59,867 bases of DNA from Candidatus Poribacteria bacterium (GTDB taxonomy: Bacteria > Poribacteria > WGA-4E > WGA-3G). Position 1 is the stretch's first letter, and each line of letters begins with the position of its first letter. The position numbers were made by a program, and so were the translations under genes. Below are positions 1 to 9,475 of the stretch, piece after piece. The notes beneath the pieces are model-generated. The model did no database searches. It was not told the DNA's origin and saw only the letters and a program-made list of their open reading frames with translations. The stretch is from the NCBI GenBank assembly GCA_026702755.1, contig JAPPBX010000104.1, forward strand, positions 1 through 59,867, written 5' to 3'.

Positions 1-2
1 AT

Positions 3-440
3 TTAACACAAGAGACTTGGATAAAAGCGTTTCGTGCCATCAACACCTTCCGCGCCGATGCTTCGTTTTACAGTTGGCTCTACCGCATCGCTGAAAACGT
101 CTGTATCGACTACTACCGAAAACGGAAGGTAGCACACACCATCGAACCCATTCATGACATCAATGAACGCCGCATCACAGACACACACCCCTGTCCGAGC
201 CAACACCTCGCGCGTCAGGAACTTCGACACCATCTTCAGGAGGCTGTTGCGCGCCTGACACCGACACGCAAACGCGTCTTTCTGCTATACTATGTTCATG
301 AAATGCCCATCAAAACCATCGCAACCCGTATGAAACGTTCCGAAGGTACCATCAAGACACATCTCCGCAACGCACGCCTCCACCTCCGAGAACTCCTCAC
401 CCCTTACCTGGAAAATCAACACATTTCTTGGCTCACATGA
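3..440 (+). CDS. ECF-type RNA polymerase sigma factor (5'-truncated by window edge)
   Basis: An open frame of 145 residues enters from the left edge and stops at TGA 438-440. The first part (residues about 1-42, with WIKAF, FYSWLYRIAEN and DYYRKRK) matches the end of sigma region 2 of extracytoplasmic-function factors. The second part (about 80-140, with LTPTRKRVFLLYYVHEMPI and SEGTIKTHLRNARLHLRE) is the region 4 helix-turn-helix that contacts the -35 element. The N-terminus lies outside the window. The stop is overlapped by an ATGA (436-439) that opens only nine codons before a stop, in the place where an anti-sigma gene often starts, so a lost anti-sigma gene is possible. No anti-sigma gene is seen, and the next gene is a permease on the same strand. 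Confidence 0.88.
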   Translation, partial: LTQETWIKAFRAINTFRADASFYSWLYRIAENVCIDYYRKRKVAHTIEPIHDINERRITDTHPCPSQHLARQELRHHLQEAVARLTPTRKRVFLLYYVHEMPIKTIATRMKRSEGTIKTHLRNARLHLRELLTPYLENQHISWLT

Positions 441-598
441 ACTTTCACAATCCCCATATCGCTTGAAAATGAGGGTCTATAATTCTGAATTTTGAAACTT
501 GTATAAACCTATTTACGATAATTATGTCAAACAATCGGAATAAACACTTTTAATTGACAATAAACAGACAAAAAGTTCAGGAAAGTTCAGGAGGAAAC

Positions 599-1900
599 AT
601 GCGTTTAATTGAAGGGCTATCTATTGGAATCTCCGCGATTCGCGCAAATAAGATGCGCTCTTTACTAACAATGCTGGGTATTATCATCGGTATCGCCTCT
701 GTACTGGCAATGATCGCTATCGGTGATGGTGCCAAAGAAATTGTGATACAGGACGCACAGAAAATGGGCGGTGCAACCCGAATCACACTGTACCAAACAT
801 CATACAAACGAGAAAACAACAGATGGGTCCGCATCCGTAGCAATGAATACATGGAATACGAAGATGCGTTGGCTATTGAGGCAGAATGTCCATCTGTGAG
901 CGCAGTCACGCCTCGAATTGCGGATTGGAGAGGCGTATTGATTCAAGGTCCAGACGGTAGTGAAACCCGTGCTGGCTATAACGGTGTAGATGCCAGTTAT
1001 ACAACCGCAATGGATTGGGATGTTCAAGAAGGACGCTTCATTACAGATGAGGATGTTCAGAACGCAGCAAGAATCTGTGTGCTGGGCGATGAACTCGCGA
1101 CCGAGCTGTTTGGCACCAAATCCCCCTTAGGACAAGAAATCAAAATTGTCAAAAGGGTTAGCTACCGCGATCAATGGGGACGGAGAACGAGGCGGCGGTC
1201 CACCGAACGTCTCACGGTTGTTGGCACATTCATGCCGAGGGGCACAAGTCTCCAGTTCGGATGGAGTTACGATAACCTTGCCTTTATTCCTGTGTCAACT
1301 GTGCAAGAGCGTTTCACCGGGGACGATGAGGTGGGGAGTATTATGGTTTTCGCCAATAATGTTGACGCGGTCCCGAAAGCGATCGAAGAGGTGAAAACCG
1401 TCATCAGAAAACGACATAGAAACCAAGATGATTTCGTTAGAATTCGGGCGATGCGTTCAGGCATGGCACAGTTAGAAAAAATCAGCAAGATGATTAAAAT
1501 CGCCTTGGGCAGTATTGCTGGCTTCTCGCTTCTCGTTGGCGGCATCGGCATTATGAATATGATGTTAGTTGCTGTCACCGAACGCACCCGTGAAATTGGA
1601 CTTCGGAAGGCACTCGGTGCTAAATCTTTAGATATCCTGGCACAGTTCCTCATGGAAGCTGTCATAATGTGTGGTGTAGGGGGTGCAATCGGCATCGGAT
1701 TAGGTATTTTCGCTGGAGAAGGTATGGCGATGCTCGCCGTTAAAATCGCTAAAATCGTTCCCGAATGGCCCTCGGTAATCTCTATGCAGTGGGTGATGAT
1801 TTCGGTCTCCTTCTCTGCGGCAATTGGTATCGCCTTTGGTATGTATCCGGCAATAAAAGCCTCCACCCTCCAACCCGTTGAAGCATTACGCAAAGACTAA
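599..1900 (+). CDS. MacB/FtsX-type ABC transporter permease (tandem copy 1)
   Basis: A 433-residue membrane protein with a transmembrane segment near residues 20-40 (LLTMLGIIIGIASVLAMIAI), a large extracytoplasmic MacB periplasmic-core-like domain (about 45-275), and three C-terminal transmembrane segments of the FtsX domain, including the cytoplasmic motif EIGLRKALGAKSLDIL that couples to an ATPase. ATG 599 is chosen over an in-frame upstream start at 554 because AGGAGGAAAC lies just before 599 and the paralogues begin at the same residue. E. coli MacB carries its ATPase in the same chain; here there is none. It is very similar to the next two genes. It probably moves lipoproteins, peptides or toxic compounds with the downstream adaptor; substrate unknown. 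Confidence 0.9.
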   Translation: MRLIEGLSIGISAIRANKMRSLLTMLGIIIGIASVLAMIAIGDGAKEIVIQDAQKMGGATRITLYQTSYKRENNRWVRIRSNEYMEYEDALAIEAECPSVSAVTPRIADWRGVLIQGPDGSETRAGYNGVDASYTTAMDWDVQEGRFITDEDVQNAARICVLGDELATELFGTKSPLGQEIKIVKRVSYRDQWGRRTRRRSTERLTVVGTFMPRGTSLQFGWSYDNLAFIPVSTVQERFTGDDEVGSIMVFANNVDAVPKAIEEVKTVIRKRHRNQDDFVRIRAMRSGMAQLEKISKMIKIALGSIAGFSLLVGGIGIMNMMLVAVTERTREIGLRKALGAKSLDILAQFLMEAVIMCGVGGAIGIGLGIFAGEGMAMLAVKIAKIVPEWPSVISMQWVMISVSFSAAIGIAFGMYPAIKASTLQPVEALRKD

Positions 1901-1933
1901 AAAACTGGCTACCCAACCAGTATCTATTCTTAC

Positions 1934-1962
1934 AGGCGCGCTTTCCAGGCGCGCCTTTCTTC
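1934..1962 (+). terminator. Probable rho-independent terminator after permease 1
   Basis: An eight-base-pair GC-rich stem (AGGCGCGC / GCGCGCCT) with a seven-base loop is followed by TTCTTC. It lies 33 bases after the permease 1 stop. The U-tract is short, so termination may be partial. It implies that permease 2 may have its own promoter. Confidence 0.6.
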
Positions 1963-2030
1963 ATTGTCTCCATTCTCCAATCCCGAAACTCACAACCAAT
2001 ACACAATAAACGTGCGTTCAACATAAATTG

Positions 2031-2261
2031 GTAGGTTGGGTTGAATGGAATCTAACTGAAAACTGCATAGACAAGATAACCTTTGAACTCATCAAGAAAC
2101 CTAAAATTACCAAAATACGAGTGAAACCCAACACATTTTCACACCGATAGTTTTGGGTGTTGGGTTTCGCTATTTCTATTTACACGGATAATCCATAGAA
2201 AATCGACATTTTCCGTATAAATCGGAAGTTTTTTGGTCTTTTACCGCTCAACCCAACCTAC
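2031..2261. repeat. Nested inverted-repeat element (GTAGGTTGGGTT family), full copy
   Basis: Outer arms GTAGGTTGGGTTGA (2031-2044) and TCAACCCAACCTAC (2248-2261) are exact reverse complements. Inside is a second exact pair, GAAACCCAACAC (2123-2134) and GTGTTGGGTTTC (2157-2168). There is no ORF. A shorter relative lies at 37250-37391. The arrangement resembles a non-autonomous MITE-like element or a structured intergenic repeat. It fills most of the 465-base gap between permeases 1 and 2; the rest of the gap shows nothing else except the terminator. Confidence 0.75.
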
Positions 2262-2365
2262 GATCACATCCATATTTTGTAATCGAACTCATATTAATAA
2301 ACCTATTTTGCTCTACAACGTCAAACAACAATCAGTAACTACACCGAAAAAGACTGAGGAGAAAA

Positions 2366-3667
2366 ATGCACATAGTTGAGGGAGTATCGGTTGGAATTTC
2401 CGCGATCCGTTCAAACAAAATGCGCTCGTTGCTGACGATGCTCGGAATCATCATCGGTGTCGCATCTGTATTGGCGATGATTGCCATCGGTGATGGTGCC
2501 AAAGAAATCGTGATGCGAGATGCCCAGAAACTGGGCGGTGCGAATCAGTTTACCATGTACCGTACATGGTATAAGCGGGAGAATAACAGATGGGTCCGTA
2601 TCCGCAGCAACGAATACATGGAATACGGAGATGTATTGGCTATTGAGGCAGAATGTCCATCCGTGAGCGCAGTTACACCGAGAATCCCAGATTGGAAGGG
2701 TGTATTAATTCAAACTGAAGGCGGTGCTGAAACCCGTGCGGGTTACAATGGTGTGGATGCAAGTTATCAAACCGCAATGGATTGGGATATCAAAGACGGA
2801 CGTTTTATTACGGATGAAGACGTTGAAAACGCAACAAAAGTCTGTGTCCTTGGCGATGAGGTCGCTGTCGCTCTATTCGGTGCCAAATCGCCTTTAGGGC
2901 AAGAAATTAAAATCGCAAAGGGGCAGGGCTATTACGACCGATGGGGTCGGAAAGAGGGCAAGCGATCCACGGAACGTTTTACCGTCGTCGGTACACTCGT
3001 GCCCAGAGGTAGAAGTCTACGGTTCGGGTGGAGTTTTGATAACCTTGTCTTTATGCCAATATCCACAACACAAGAACGCTTTACCGGCAACGACCGAATT
3101 CAGGACATTGTAATCTATGCACATACCATCGAAGATGTTCCACAGGCGATTGAAGAGGTAAAAGCCGTCATCAGAAAACGACATAAAAACCAAGACGACT
3201 TCATCAGAATTTTTGAGATGCGAGCAGGCATGGCACAGTTAGAGAAAATCAGTAAGATGATTAAAATCGCCTTAGGGAGTATCGCTGGGTTCTCACTCCT
3301 TGTCGGGGGGATTGGCATTATGAATATGATGTTAGTCGCTGTTACGGAGCGCACCCGGGAAATCGGTCTCCGAAAGGCACTCGGTGCTAAACCTCTGGAT
3401 ATCTTAACTCAGTTCCTAATAGAGGCGGTTGTAATGTGTGCTGTAGGCGGCGCAATCGGGGTTGGGTTGGGCATCTTTGCCGGTGAAGGAATGGCACTGC
3501 TCGCCGTCAAAATCGCTAAAATTGTCCCCGAATGGCCCGCCGTTGTTTCCATGCAGTGGGTCGTAATTTCGGTCTCATTTTCCGCTGCGATTGGCATTTC
3601 GTTCGGACTGTACCCCGCAATAAAAGCATCATCGCTCTCACCGATTGAAGCACTTCGTAAAGATTAA
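2366..3667 (+). CDS. MacB/FtsX-type ABC transporter permease (tandem copy 2)
   Basis: 433 residues, collinear with copy 1 without obvious gaps. It has the N-terminal membrane anchor, the periplasmic core (EYMEYGDVLAIEAECPSVSA, then the TRAGYNGVDASYQTAMDW region) and three C-terminal membrane helices with EIGLRKALGAKPLDIL. The start is supported by GAGGAG a few bases upstream. Copies 1 and 2 are the closest pair, which points to recent duplication. The 284 bases that follow, up to copy 3, hold no gene or clear repeat. Confidence 0.9.
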   Translation: MHIVEGVSVGISAIRSNKMRSLLTMLGIIIGVASVLAMIAIGDGAKEIVMRDAQKLGGANQFTMYRTWYKRENNRWVRIRSNEYMEYGDVLAIEAECPSVSAVTPRIPDWKGVLIQTEGGAETRAGYNGVDASYQTAMDWDIKDGRFITDEDVENATKVCVLGDEVAVALFGAKSPLGQEIKIAKGQGYYDRWGRKEGKRSTERFTVVGTLVPRGRSLRFGWSFDNLVFMPISTTQERFTGNDRIQDIVIYAHTIEDVPQAIEEVKAVIRKRHKNQDDFIRIFEMRAGMAQLEKISKMIKIALGSIAGFSLLVGGIGIMNMMLVAVTERTREIGLRKALGAKPLDILTQFLIEAVVMCAVGGAIGVGLGIFAGEGMALLAVKIAKIVPEWPAVVSMQWVVISVSFSAAIGISFGLYPAIKASSLSPIEALRKD

Positions 3668-3951
3668 AATAGAGTTGTCCAGTTAATATAGGGAACGCTT
3701 TTCAAGAGTGCTTCACCGTATTAAATTTTTTCATTCCCAATTTCTTTATCCGAGAATTTACAATAAACAAACAATAAACCTATTTCACGCAATTGCGTCT
3801 AATCTAAATAGAATAGTTAACCCGACAAATGCCATAAGCACCGCGATTCGGAAATCGTTCTAAAAAGATTGCTACGAAAAAATCGAACTTTATTTACCCC
3901 TTTTTTGTCTAAATAACAAGCGTAGAAATATATTTAATTTGGAGGCATGAA

Positions 3952-5256
3952 ATGCGTATAATTGAGGGGGTATCCGTTGGAATTTCCGCAATCCGTAGCA
4001 ATAAACTGCGCTCTTTACTAACGATGCTTGGCATTATTATCGGTGTTGCCTCGGTACTTGCAATGATAGCGATCGGCGATGGTGCCAAGACCATCGTGCT
4101 ACAAGATGCACAGAAATTGGGTGGTGTGAACCAGTTCACAATGTACCGTAGTTCTTACAAGCGCGTCGGAAACCGTTGGATGCCGAATCGTAGCAATGAA
4201 TACTTTGAATATGATGACGTATTGGCAATTGAAGCGGAATGTCCATCTGTAAAGTTGGTCGTGCCGAGAATTCCAGAGTGGCGCGGTGTACTTGTTCAGG
4301 CTGCTGGTGGAGCAGAACACCGGACAGGGTATAACGGCGTAAATGCATCGTTTTCGGAAGCGATGGATTGGGACCTACAGCAAGGTCGCTTTATTTCAGA
4401 GGAAGACCTTGATAATGAAGCGAAGGTCTGTGTGCTCGGCTCTGAAGTGGTTGCTAATCTGTTTGCAGGTAAATCACCCATAGGAGAAGAAATTAAAATC
4501 GGCAGAGGTTCCGGAGGTCGTTTCGATCGGTATGGTAGAAGAGACCAGAAGCGGATAACCGAACGTTTTACCGTTATCGGGACCATGGAAAGCCGGGGAC
4601 GCAGTCTACGGTTTGGTTGGAATTTGGACGATATGATATTCATTCCGATCACAACAACACAAGAGCGTTTTACCGGTAACGATAGAATTATGATGCTTTC
4701 AGTTCACGCAAACACTGTTGAAGAGATCCCACAAGCAATTGAAGAAGTAAAAGCAGTCATCCGGAAACGGCATAAAGGTCAAGATGATTTCTTCATGCTT
4801 AGGGATATGCGCGAAGGCATGGCGCAGTTGGATAAAATCAGTAAAGTCATAAAAATCGCATTAGGGAGTATCGCCGGATTTTCGCTGCTTGTCGGCGGCA
4901 TTGGGATTATGAACATGATGCTTGTTGCTGTCACCGAACGAACCCGTGAGATCGGTTTACGAAAAGCAATCGGTGCGAAGCGTTTGGATATCATGGTACA
5001 GTTTCTAATGGAAGCAATTGCTATGTGTAGTGTAGGCGGTGTACTGGGCGTTTTATTGGGCATGTTCGCTGGCGAAGGGATGGCGTTGCTCGCTGTCAAC
5101 ATCGTCAAAATTGTTCCCGAATGGCCCTCGGTTATTTCCACAGAGTGGATATTGATTTCAGTATCGTTTTCAGCGATGATCGGTATCTCTTTTGGACTGT
5201 ACCCAGCCATAAAAGCCTCTTCGCTCTCACCAATTGAGGCACTCAGGACTGATTAG
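3952..5256 (+). CDS. MacB/FtsX-type ABC transporter permease (tandem copy 3)
   Basis: 434 residues with the same topology as copies 1 and 2. The periplasmic domain is more diverged (TGYNGVNASFSEAMDWDLQQ replaces the copy 1/2 version) and a short Gly-rich insertion (GRGSGGRFDRYGR) occurs near residue 182. The start is supported by TTGGAGGCATGAA. It is 12 bases upstream of permease 4, so the two are probably co-transcribed and may form a heterodimer. Substrate unknown. Confidence 0.9.
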   Translation: MRIIEGVSVGISAIRSNKLRSLLTMLGIIIGVASVLAMIAIGDGAKTIVLQDAQKLGGVNQFTMYRSSYKRVGNRWMPNRSNEYFEYDDVLAIEAECPSVKLVVPRIPEWRGVLVQAAGGAEHRTGYNGVNASFSEAMDWDLQQGRFISEEDLDNEAKVCVLGSEVVANLFAGKSPIGEEIKIGRGSGGRFDRYGRRDQKRITERFTVIGTMESRGRSLRFGWNLDDMIFIPITTTQERFTGNDRIMMLSVHANTVEEIPQAIEEVKAVIRKRHKGQDDFFMLRDMREGMAQLDKISKVIKIALGSIAGFSLLVGGIGIMNMMLVAVTERTREIGLRKAIGAKRLDIMVQFLMEAIAMCSVGGVLGVLLGMFAGEGMALLAVNIVKIVPEWPSVISTEWILISVSFSAMIGISFGLYPAIKASSLSPIEALRTD

Positions 5257-5268
5257 GAGGGAATTTAC

Positions 5269-6585
5269 ATGAATTTGATAGAGTGTATTATACTCGGCAT
5301 ATCGAGTTTGCGACGGAATCCGCTCCGATCAGCACTGACGATTTTAGGGATTATCGTCGGTGTAGGTTCCGTTGTCAGCATGGTATCCGTCGGAGACGGG
5401 TCGAGTGCCATGGTTCTGCGGGAAATTGAGCGGACAGGCGGCACAAAAATGATCGAAATCTATAAGGACGATTGGGACAAACAGTCGGGAACCTTGAGCC
5501 GTGCAGCTGGCTCGGCAGTGCGTGGGAGAAGTCGATGGAGAAGAAACCGCGCCGAAGACCTGGAAACCGAAGATGCATTTGCGATTCTTGAGAGAGCCAG
5601 AGGGATCGTCAGTGTCGTTGCTGAAGACGATATGGGCGGCTGGAGCGTGAGCCACAAGGGTAGAACTAAAGAGTCACGCATCGTGGCTTCAACGGCTGGA
5701 TACGACCGATCGCACAACTGGTACCCCTCAGAAGGCAGGTTTTTCACAGCGGAAGAAGTGGAAGCTGCCAGTAGTGTCGCTGTTATCGGTTCTAAAATTA
5801 AGGAAGAAGTTTTCCTCAACGAAGATCCTGTCGGAAAAGAGATTACGGCATCGCGTCCCTCTTATTGGCGCGGAAGAGGTGGACTTTATGAAGTTCGCCT
5901 AAAAGTCATTGGCGTTATGGAAGAAAAAGGCGATGCAATGGACACTTCCGGTTGGGATGACCGATTCATTATCCCGATAACAACGCTACAACAACGTTTT
6001 AAAGGTCGGAACGATGTTGAACGCATCCGCGTAGAAGCCGTTGACGTGGATACGATTCCGTTGGCTATAGCGGATACCAAACAGATCTTGGGAAGACAAC
6101 ACAACAACACTGGAGAAGAATATAACTATTGGACTGCTACAGAGGAATTGGCAACCGCCAATAAGGTTGGTTTAGTCATGAAGGCACTGATGGGAGGCAT
6201 CGCCGGTATCGCACTCATGGTCGCTGGTATCGGTGTGATGAACATCATGCTCGTCTCCGTAACTGACCGGACAAAGGAAATCGGGCTTCGCAAAGCACTC
6301 GGTGCAACCCGCAACGACATTTTAGCCCAATTCTTGATTGAGGCATCGGTACTGACCCTTTCTGGTGGAATTATCGGAGCAATTGCGGGTGTGTTCATAG
6401 GGAAAGGAACAGCCGCCCTCATTTCCAAGTTTGTCTGGGAAGGAAGCAACTGGCCCTCGGTGATTTCATTCGGAACAATGGTTATTGCCTTACTCGTTTC
6501 TGTAGCTATCGGTGTTTTCTTCGGGCTTTATCCTGCCAACAAGGCAGCGAAGCTCACACCCGTTGAAGCACTGCGTACAGATTAG
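5269..6585 (+). CDS. MacB/FtsX-type ABC transporter permease (tandem copy 4, divergent)
   Basis: 438 residues. It keeps the fold (N-terminal anchor, periplasmic core, GGIAGIALMVAGIGVMNIML and EIGLRKALGATRNDILAQF near the C-terminus) but differs from copies 1-3 over most of its length. It is therefore an older paralogue that may serve as the constant partner of the other three. AGGAGG precedes the ATG. It lies 12 bases after copy 3 and is followed by a repeat and then the adaptor gene. Confidence 0.9.
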   Translation: MNLIECIILGISSLRRNPLRSALTILGIIVGVGSVVSMVSVGDGSSAMVLREIERTGGTKMIEIYKDDWDKQSGTLSRAAGSAVRGRSRWRRNRAEDLETEDAFAILERARGIVSVVAEDDMGGWSVSHKGRTKESRIVASTAGYDRSHNWYPSEGRFFTAEEVEAASSVAVIGSKIKEEVFLNEDPVGKEITASRPSYWRGRGGLYEVRLKVIGVMEEKGDAMDTSGWDDRFIIPITTLQQRFKGRNDVERIRVEAVDVDTIPLAIADTKQILGRQHNNTGEEYNYWTATEELATANKVGLVMKALMGGIAGIALMVAGIGVMNIMLVSVTDRTKEIGLRKALGATRNDILAQFLIEASVLTLSGGIIGAIAGVFIGKGTAALISKFVWEGSNWPSVISFGTMVIALLVSVAIGVFFGLYPANKAAKLTPVEALRTD

Positions 6586-6596
6586 TCTATTTTATT

Positions 6597-6689
6597 AGTT
6601 ATCAGTTAGCAGTCGTCAGTTAGCAGAGAAGAGCGTTTTGTTAAACGAAAACCTCTTAACTGACAACCGACAACTGACCACTGATAACT
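6597..6689. repeat. Dispersed inverted repeat (CAGTTATCAGTT family)
   Basis: The left arm consists of CAGTTATCAGTTAGCAGTC-like units and the right arm of CTGACAACCGACAACTGACC-like units, so the two arms are imperfect reverse complements around an AT-rich centre. The same word pattern recurs at 9476-9547, 33322-33422 and 58676-58700. It lies between permease 4 and the adaptor, and ends about 11 bases before the adaptor ribosome-binding site. Confidence 0.75.
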
Positions 6690-6713
6690 CCTATTCTATA
6701 GGAGGGATTACCC

Positions 6714-8594
6714 TTGAAGAAAGTAATTATTGCTGCCGCCGTTGTTTTAGTACTCGTCGTTGCAATCGGTTGGGCCTTCCTGGGTCGTGGCGGAAACGGT
6801 CAAGATCCAACGCAAGAGCAAAAAATTGAGGTCGTTGAACGCGGCGATTTCCAAATGCGTATCAGTGCAACTGGTAACTTGGAACCTCTCATCGACGTAG
6901 AGATAAAATCCAACGTGGAAGGTGAAATTATTAAACTCCATGTTAAAAACGGTCAGACGGTAGAGAAAGACCAAGTGCTGCTCGAACTCGACCCGGAACT
7001 CTACCAAGAAGAGAAAAAACAGGCAGAAGCCGATGTCGCAGCTGCTGAAGCACAAGTTACGCAAGCACAACTCAATATTAAACTTAAAGATGAGCGGCTT
7101 GACAGCCAACTCACGCAGGCTGACGCAGATTTGAAAATCGCTGAGGCAAATTTTGAGACCACCAAAGCCTCAACCATAACACAAGTTAGCCAAGCAGAAG
7201 CAAATATTCAGACAACCAAGAACTCGCTTGAACAGGATAAAATTGCCCTGGCGCAAGCCAAGATCGCCCTTGCACAGGCAAAAATTACGTTATCTGAAAA
7301 CGAAGCATCACTCAGATCCGCAAAGGTTTCCTTGGATAACGCGAAATCAGAACTTGACCGGAACACGGAGCTCTATGACAAGAAACTGATTTCCAAAAAG
7401 GCATTGGAAGACTCACAAGCACAGCACGCCAATGCGGAAGTCCAACATGAAAATGCCAGTACACGGGTGGACTCACAGAAAGAATCGATCACTTCACAAG
7501 AGAAAACAGTAGAAATACGTGAGAGTGCCATTAATTCACGTGAGACAAACTTAGCAACCGAGGAAAAGAACCTTGAACACCTCAAAAACATGCGGCAGAA
7601 AGCAGAGGAGGAAGCCAAGCTCCGCGTCGAAAATTCCAGTACTCGGTATCAGGAACTCATAGAGACTTTCGACAATGAGAAATTGTTGACAAAACAATCC
7701 GAAGTCAGTGCTAAAGCAAACCGACTCCGACGGCAAAGTACGCTGAAAAATCAGACGGAACGGCTTGACTGGACCGTAATCAAGGCACCGATGGCAGGAG
7801 TCGTTACACTCCTTGAGTTGGAAGAGGGTGAAATTGTGACCTCTGGACGCTCCGCATTCTCGCAAAGCCCGCCCATTATGACCATCGTTGATCCGTCCAA
7901 AATGGTCGTCAAAACCTTCATCAACGAAGTCGATATGGAACGCCTCAGTCTCGATCAACGCGCAGAAATCAAGGTGGATGCCTACCAGACAAAAACTTAT
8001 GATGGTAAAGTTTATGAAATTTCACCCAGTGGACAGGAACAAGATAATATCATCTCATTCGAGGTGATGATAGAGATTAGTGGGTCCCCAGCGGAACTCA
8101 AACCCGGCATGAGTTCAGATGTCGACATCATTACCTACGAGGAAAAGGATGTCTTGCTGCTACCGATCGATGCGCTTATAAATGAGGCTTCGGCAACCCT
8201 CACCGCTCAAGTTGATGATACCAAACCCTACAAGGTAAATCAACCGATTGAAGTCCAGACTGTCAGCGAGAAAATTTTCAGAGGCACTGTGTCAAACGTT
8301 GGCGCGAATGATGTCACCATCAGCCTTGACAGTTCACAACGCGGTATTCGTCCGGGTCCAACAACGTTGTCCCTTCTCGTGAAAGGTAAGAAGAAAGCAG
8401 ACGGTGTGCGTGCCACAATCACAATGTCGAAAGGAAAATCTGTCATGTTAGATGATGGGGGTAAAGGCACACGTACAGGGATTGAAGTCGGTATGCAGAA
8501 CGAAACACACGTGATTGTTAAAAGCGGACTTAAGGCAGGTGACCGCGTTGTGCTGCAGCAGCGGAAACCACAAGGTGGCGGATTCGGAAGGTAA
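6714..8594 (+). CDS. HlyD/MacA-family membrane-fusion adaptor with long coiled coil
   Basis: 626 residues starting with TTG 6714 after a strong GGAGGGATTACCC ribosome-binding site. Residues 3-22 form an N-terminal membrane anchor. Residues about 40-75 are the first half of a biotinyl-lipoyl-like domain (SATGNLEPLIDVEIKSNVEG). About 95-345 is an exceptionally long Ala/Gln/Glu/Lys-rich coiled coil. The second half follows (IKAPMAGVVTLLELEEGEIV, about 357), then beta-barrel and membrane-proximal domains. In MacAB-type machines this protein spans the periplasm and connects the permease to an outer-membrane channel. The position directly after four permeases supports that role. The coiled coil is longer than in E. 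coli MacA, and a large extra C-terminal region (about 500-626) is present. Confidence 0.88.
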   Translation: MKKVIIAAAVVLVLVVAIGWAFLGRGGNGQDPTQEQKIEVVERGDFQMRISATGNLEPLIDVEIKSNVEGEIIKLHVKNGQTVEKDQVLLELDPELYQEEKKQAEADVAAAEAQVTQAQLNIKLKDERLDSQLTQADADLKIAEANFETTKASTITQVSQAEANIQTTKNSLEQDKIALAQAKIALAQAKITLSENEASLRSAKVSLDNAKSELDRNTELYDKKLISKKALEDSQAQHANAEVQHENASTRVDSQKESITSQEKTVEIRESAINSRETNLATEEKNLEHLKNMRQKAEEEAKLRVENSSTRYQELIETFDNEKLLTKQSEVSAKANRLRRQSTLKNQTERLDWTVIKAPMAGVVTLLELEEGEIVTSGRSAFSQSPPIMTIVDPSKMVVKTFINEVDMERLSLDQRAEIKVDAYQTKTYDGKVYEISPSGQEQDNIISFEVMIEISGSPAELKPGMSSDVDIITYEEKDVLLLPIDALINEASATLTAQVDDTKPYKVNQPIEVQTVSEKIFRGTVSNVGANDVTISLDSSQRGIRPGPTTLSLLVKGKKKADGVRATITMSKGKSVMLDDGGKGTRTGIEVGMQNETHVIVKSGLKAGDRVVLQQRKPQGGGFGR

Positions 8595-8605
8595 AACAGT
8601 AGCTT

Positions 8606-8635
8606 TGTAGTCTCGATCTTCAGATCGAGACTACA
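8606..8635. terminator. Perfect palindrome between convergent genes, possible bidirectional terminator
   Basis: Two exact 14-base arms (TGTAGTCTCGATCT and its complement) are separated by two bases. It sits between the convergent adaptor and metallo-hydrolase genes and overlaps the stop codon of the latter. There is no strong U-tract on either side, so it could instead be a copy of a short repeat. Confidence 0.45.
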
Positions 8636-9431
8636 GTTGAATTACCTGTGTATCATAAGCAAGGTAGGCGTTGTCTGGAAGTTCAATATCTACTTCTTTA
8701 CACTGCTCCGGGAAATACCGATGATCTAATCGGTGCATAATATGTGTAAAATAGGTTTCCCTCGTTTTCAAGGCATCGCTAATTTCTAACGCTTCACCAA
8801 CCGAGAGATGCGTTGGGTGTCTCGGATTAAAACTCAGCGCATCAATAACCAACACCTCAATCCCGTTTAATAAATCTTGTGACGCTTTCGGCAGTCGTTT
8901 CACATCCGGTAGATACCCGAAATTGTCGATACGATAGCCGTAAGTGTCAACGTTTCCATGCTCAACCGGAATCGGTGTAATGTCAAAACCCAGCAACGAA
9001 AATCTTTTATCTTTTTCAACGACATTTGGGAGTAGATGACCGACTCCTCCACCTTGGAACGTCTCCTTTGTGAACATATAATCAAAGTTTCGTTGTAGGA
9101 TGCCCATTGTCTGTTCGGGACCGTAAATCGGCATATCCATCTGCTGTTTTCGGCACGGCATTACGATATCGTTGGTGCCACTGACATGGTCGGCGTGAGG
9201 GTGCGTGAAAATAACAGCATCTATCCGTTCAATCCGATTCCGGACGATCTGATCCATGAAATTAGGGCCGAGGTCAAATTGGAGGTTTTTTCCGTCTTTT
9301 TCAATATGGACCGATGAACGGGTTCGATAGTTTTTTGAACTAACATCCCGCGCGTCTTCACAGGTTTCGCAGTCGCATTTATACTCAGGAACGCCTGTTG
9401 AGGTGCCTGAACCCAAAATCGTAATCTTCAT
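8631..9431 (-). CDS. MBL-fold metallo-hydrolase (PhnP-like)
   Basis: 266 residues. The metallo-beta-lactamase signature THPHADH is at about residue 76-82, with the later His and Asp ligands in PVEHGNV (about 157), VIDALSF (about 195) and THIMHRLDH near the end. The N-terminal GSGTSTGVPEYKCDCETCED matches the Cys-rich loop that binds a structural zinc in PhnP-type phosphodiesterases. Such enzymes hydrolyse cyclic phosphodiesters; the substrate here is not known, as there are no phosphonate genes nearby. It is convergent with the adaptor gene. Confidence 0.85.
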   Translation of the reverse strand: MKITILGSGTSTGVPEYKCDCETCEDARDVSSKNYRTRSSVHIEKDGKNLQFDLGPNFMDQIVRNRIERIDAVIFTHPHADHVSGTNDIVMPCRKQQMDMPIYGPEQTMGILQRNFDYMFTKETFQGGGVGHLLPNVVEKDKRFSLLGFDITPIPVEHGNVDTYGYRIDNFGYLPDVKRLPKASQDLLNGIEVLVIDALSFNPRHPTHLSVGEALEISDALKTRETYFTHIMHRLDHRYFPEQCKEVDIELPDNAYLAYDTQVIQL

Positions 9432-9475
9432 TTCTTATTTCTCAATTTTCTATAGTTTTTATATCTCGGAGGCGT

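Noticed and set aside
1267-1893. Long minus-strand ORF opposite permease 1 (and similar ones opposite copies 2-4)
   Set aside because: These mirror conserved permease codons on the opposite strand; they have no ribosome-binding sites and no family resemblance.
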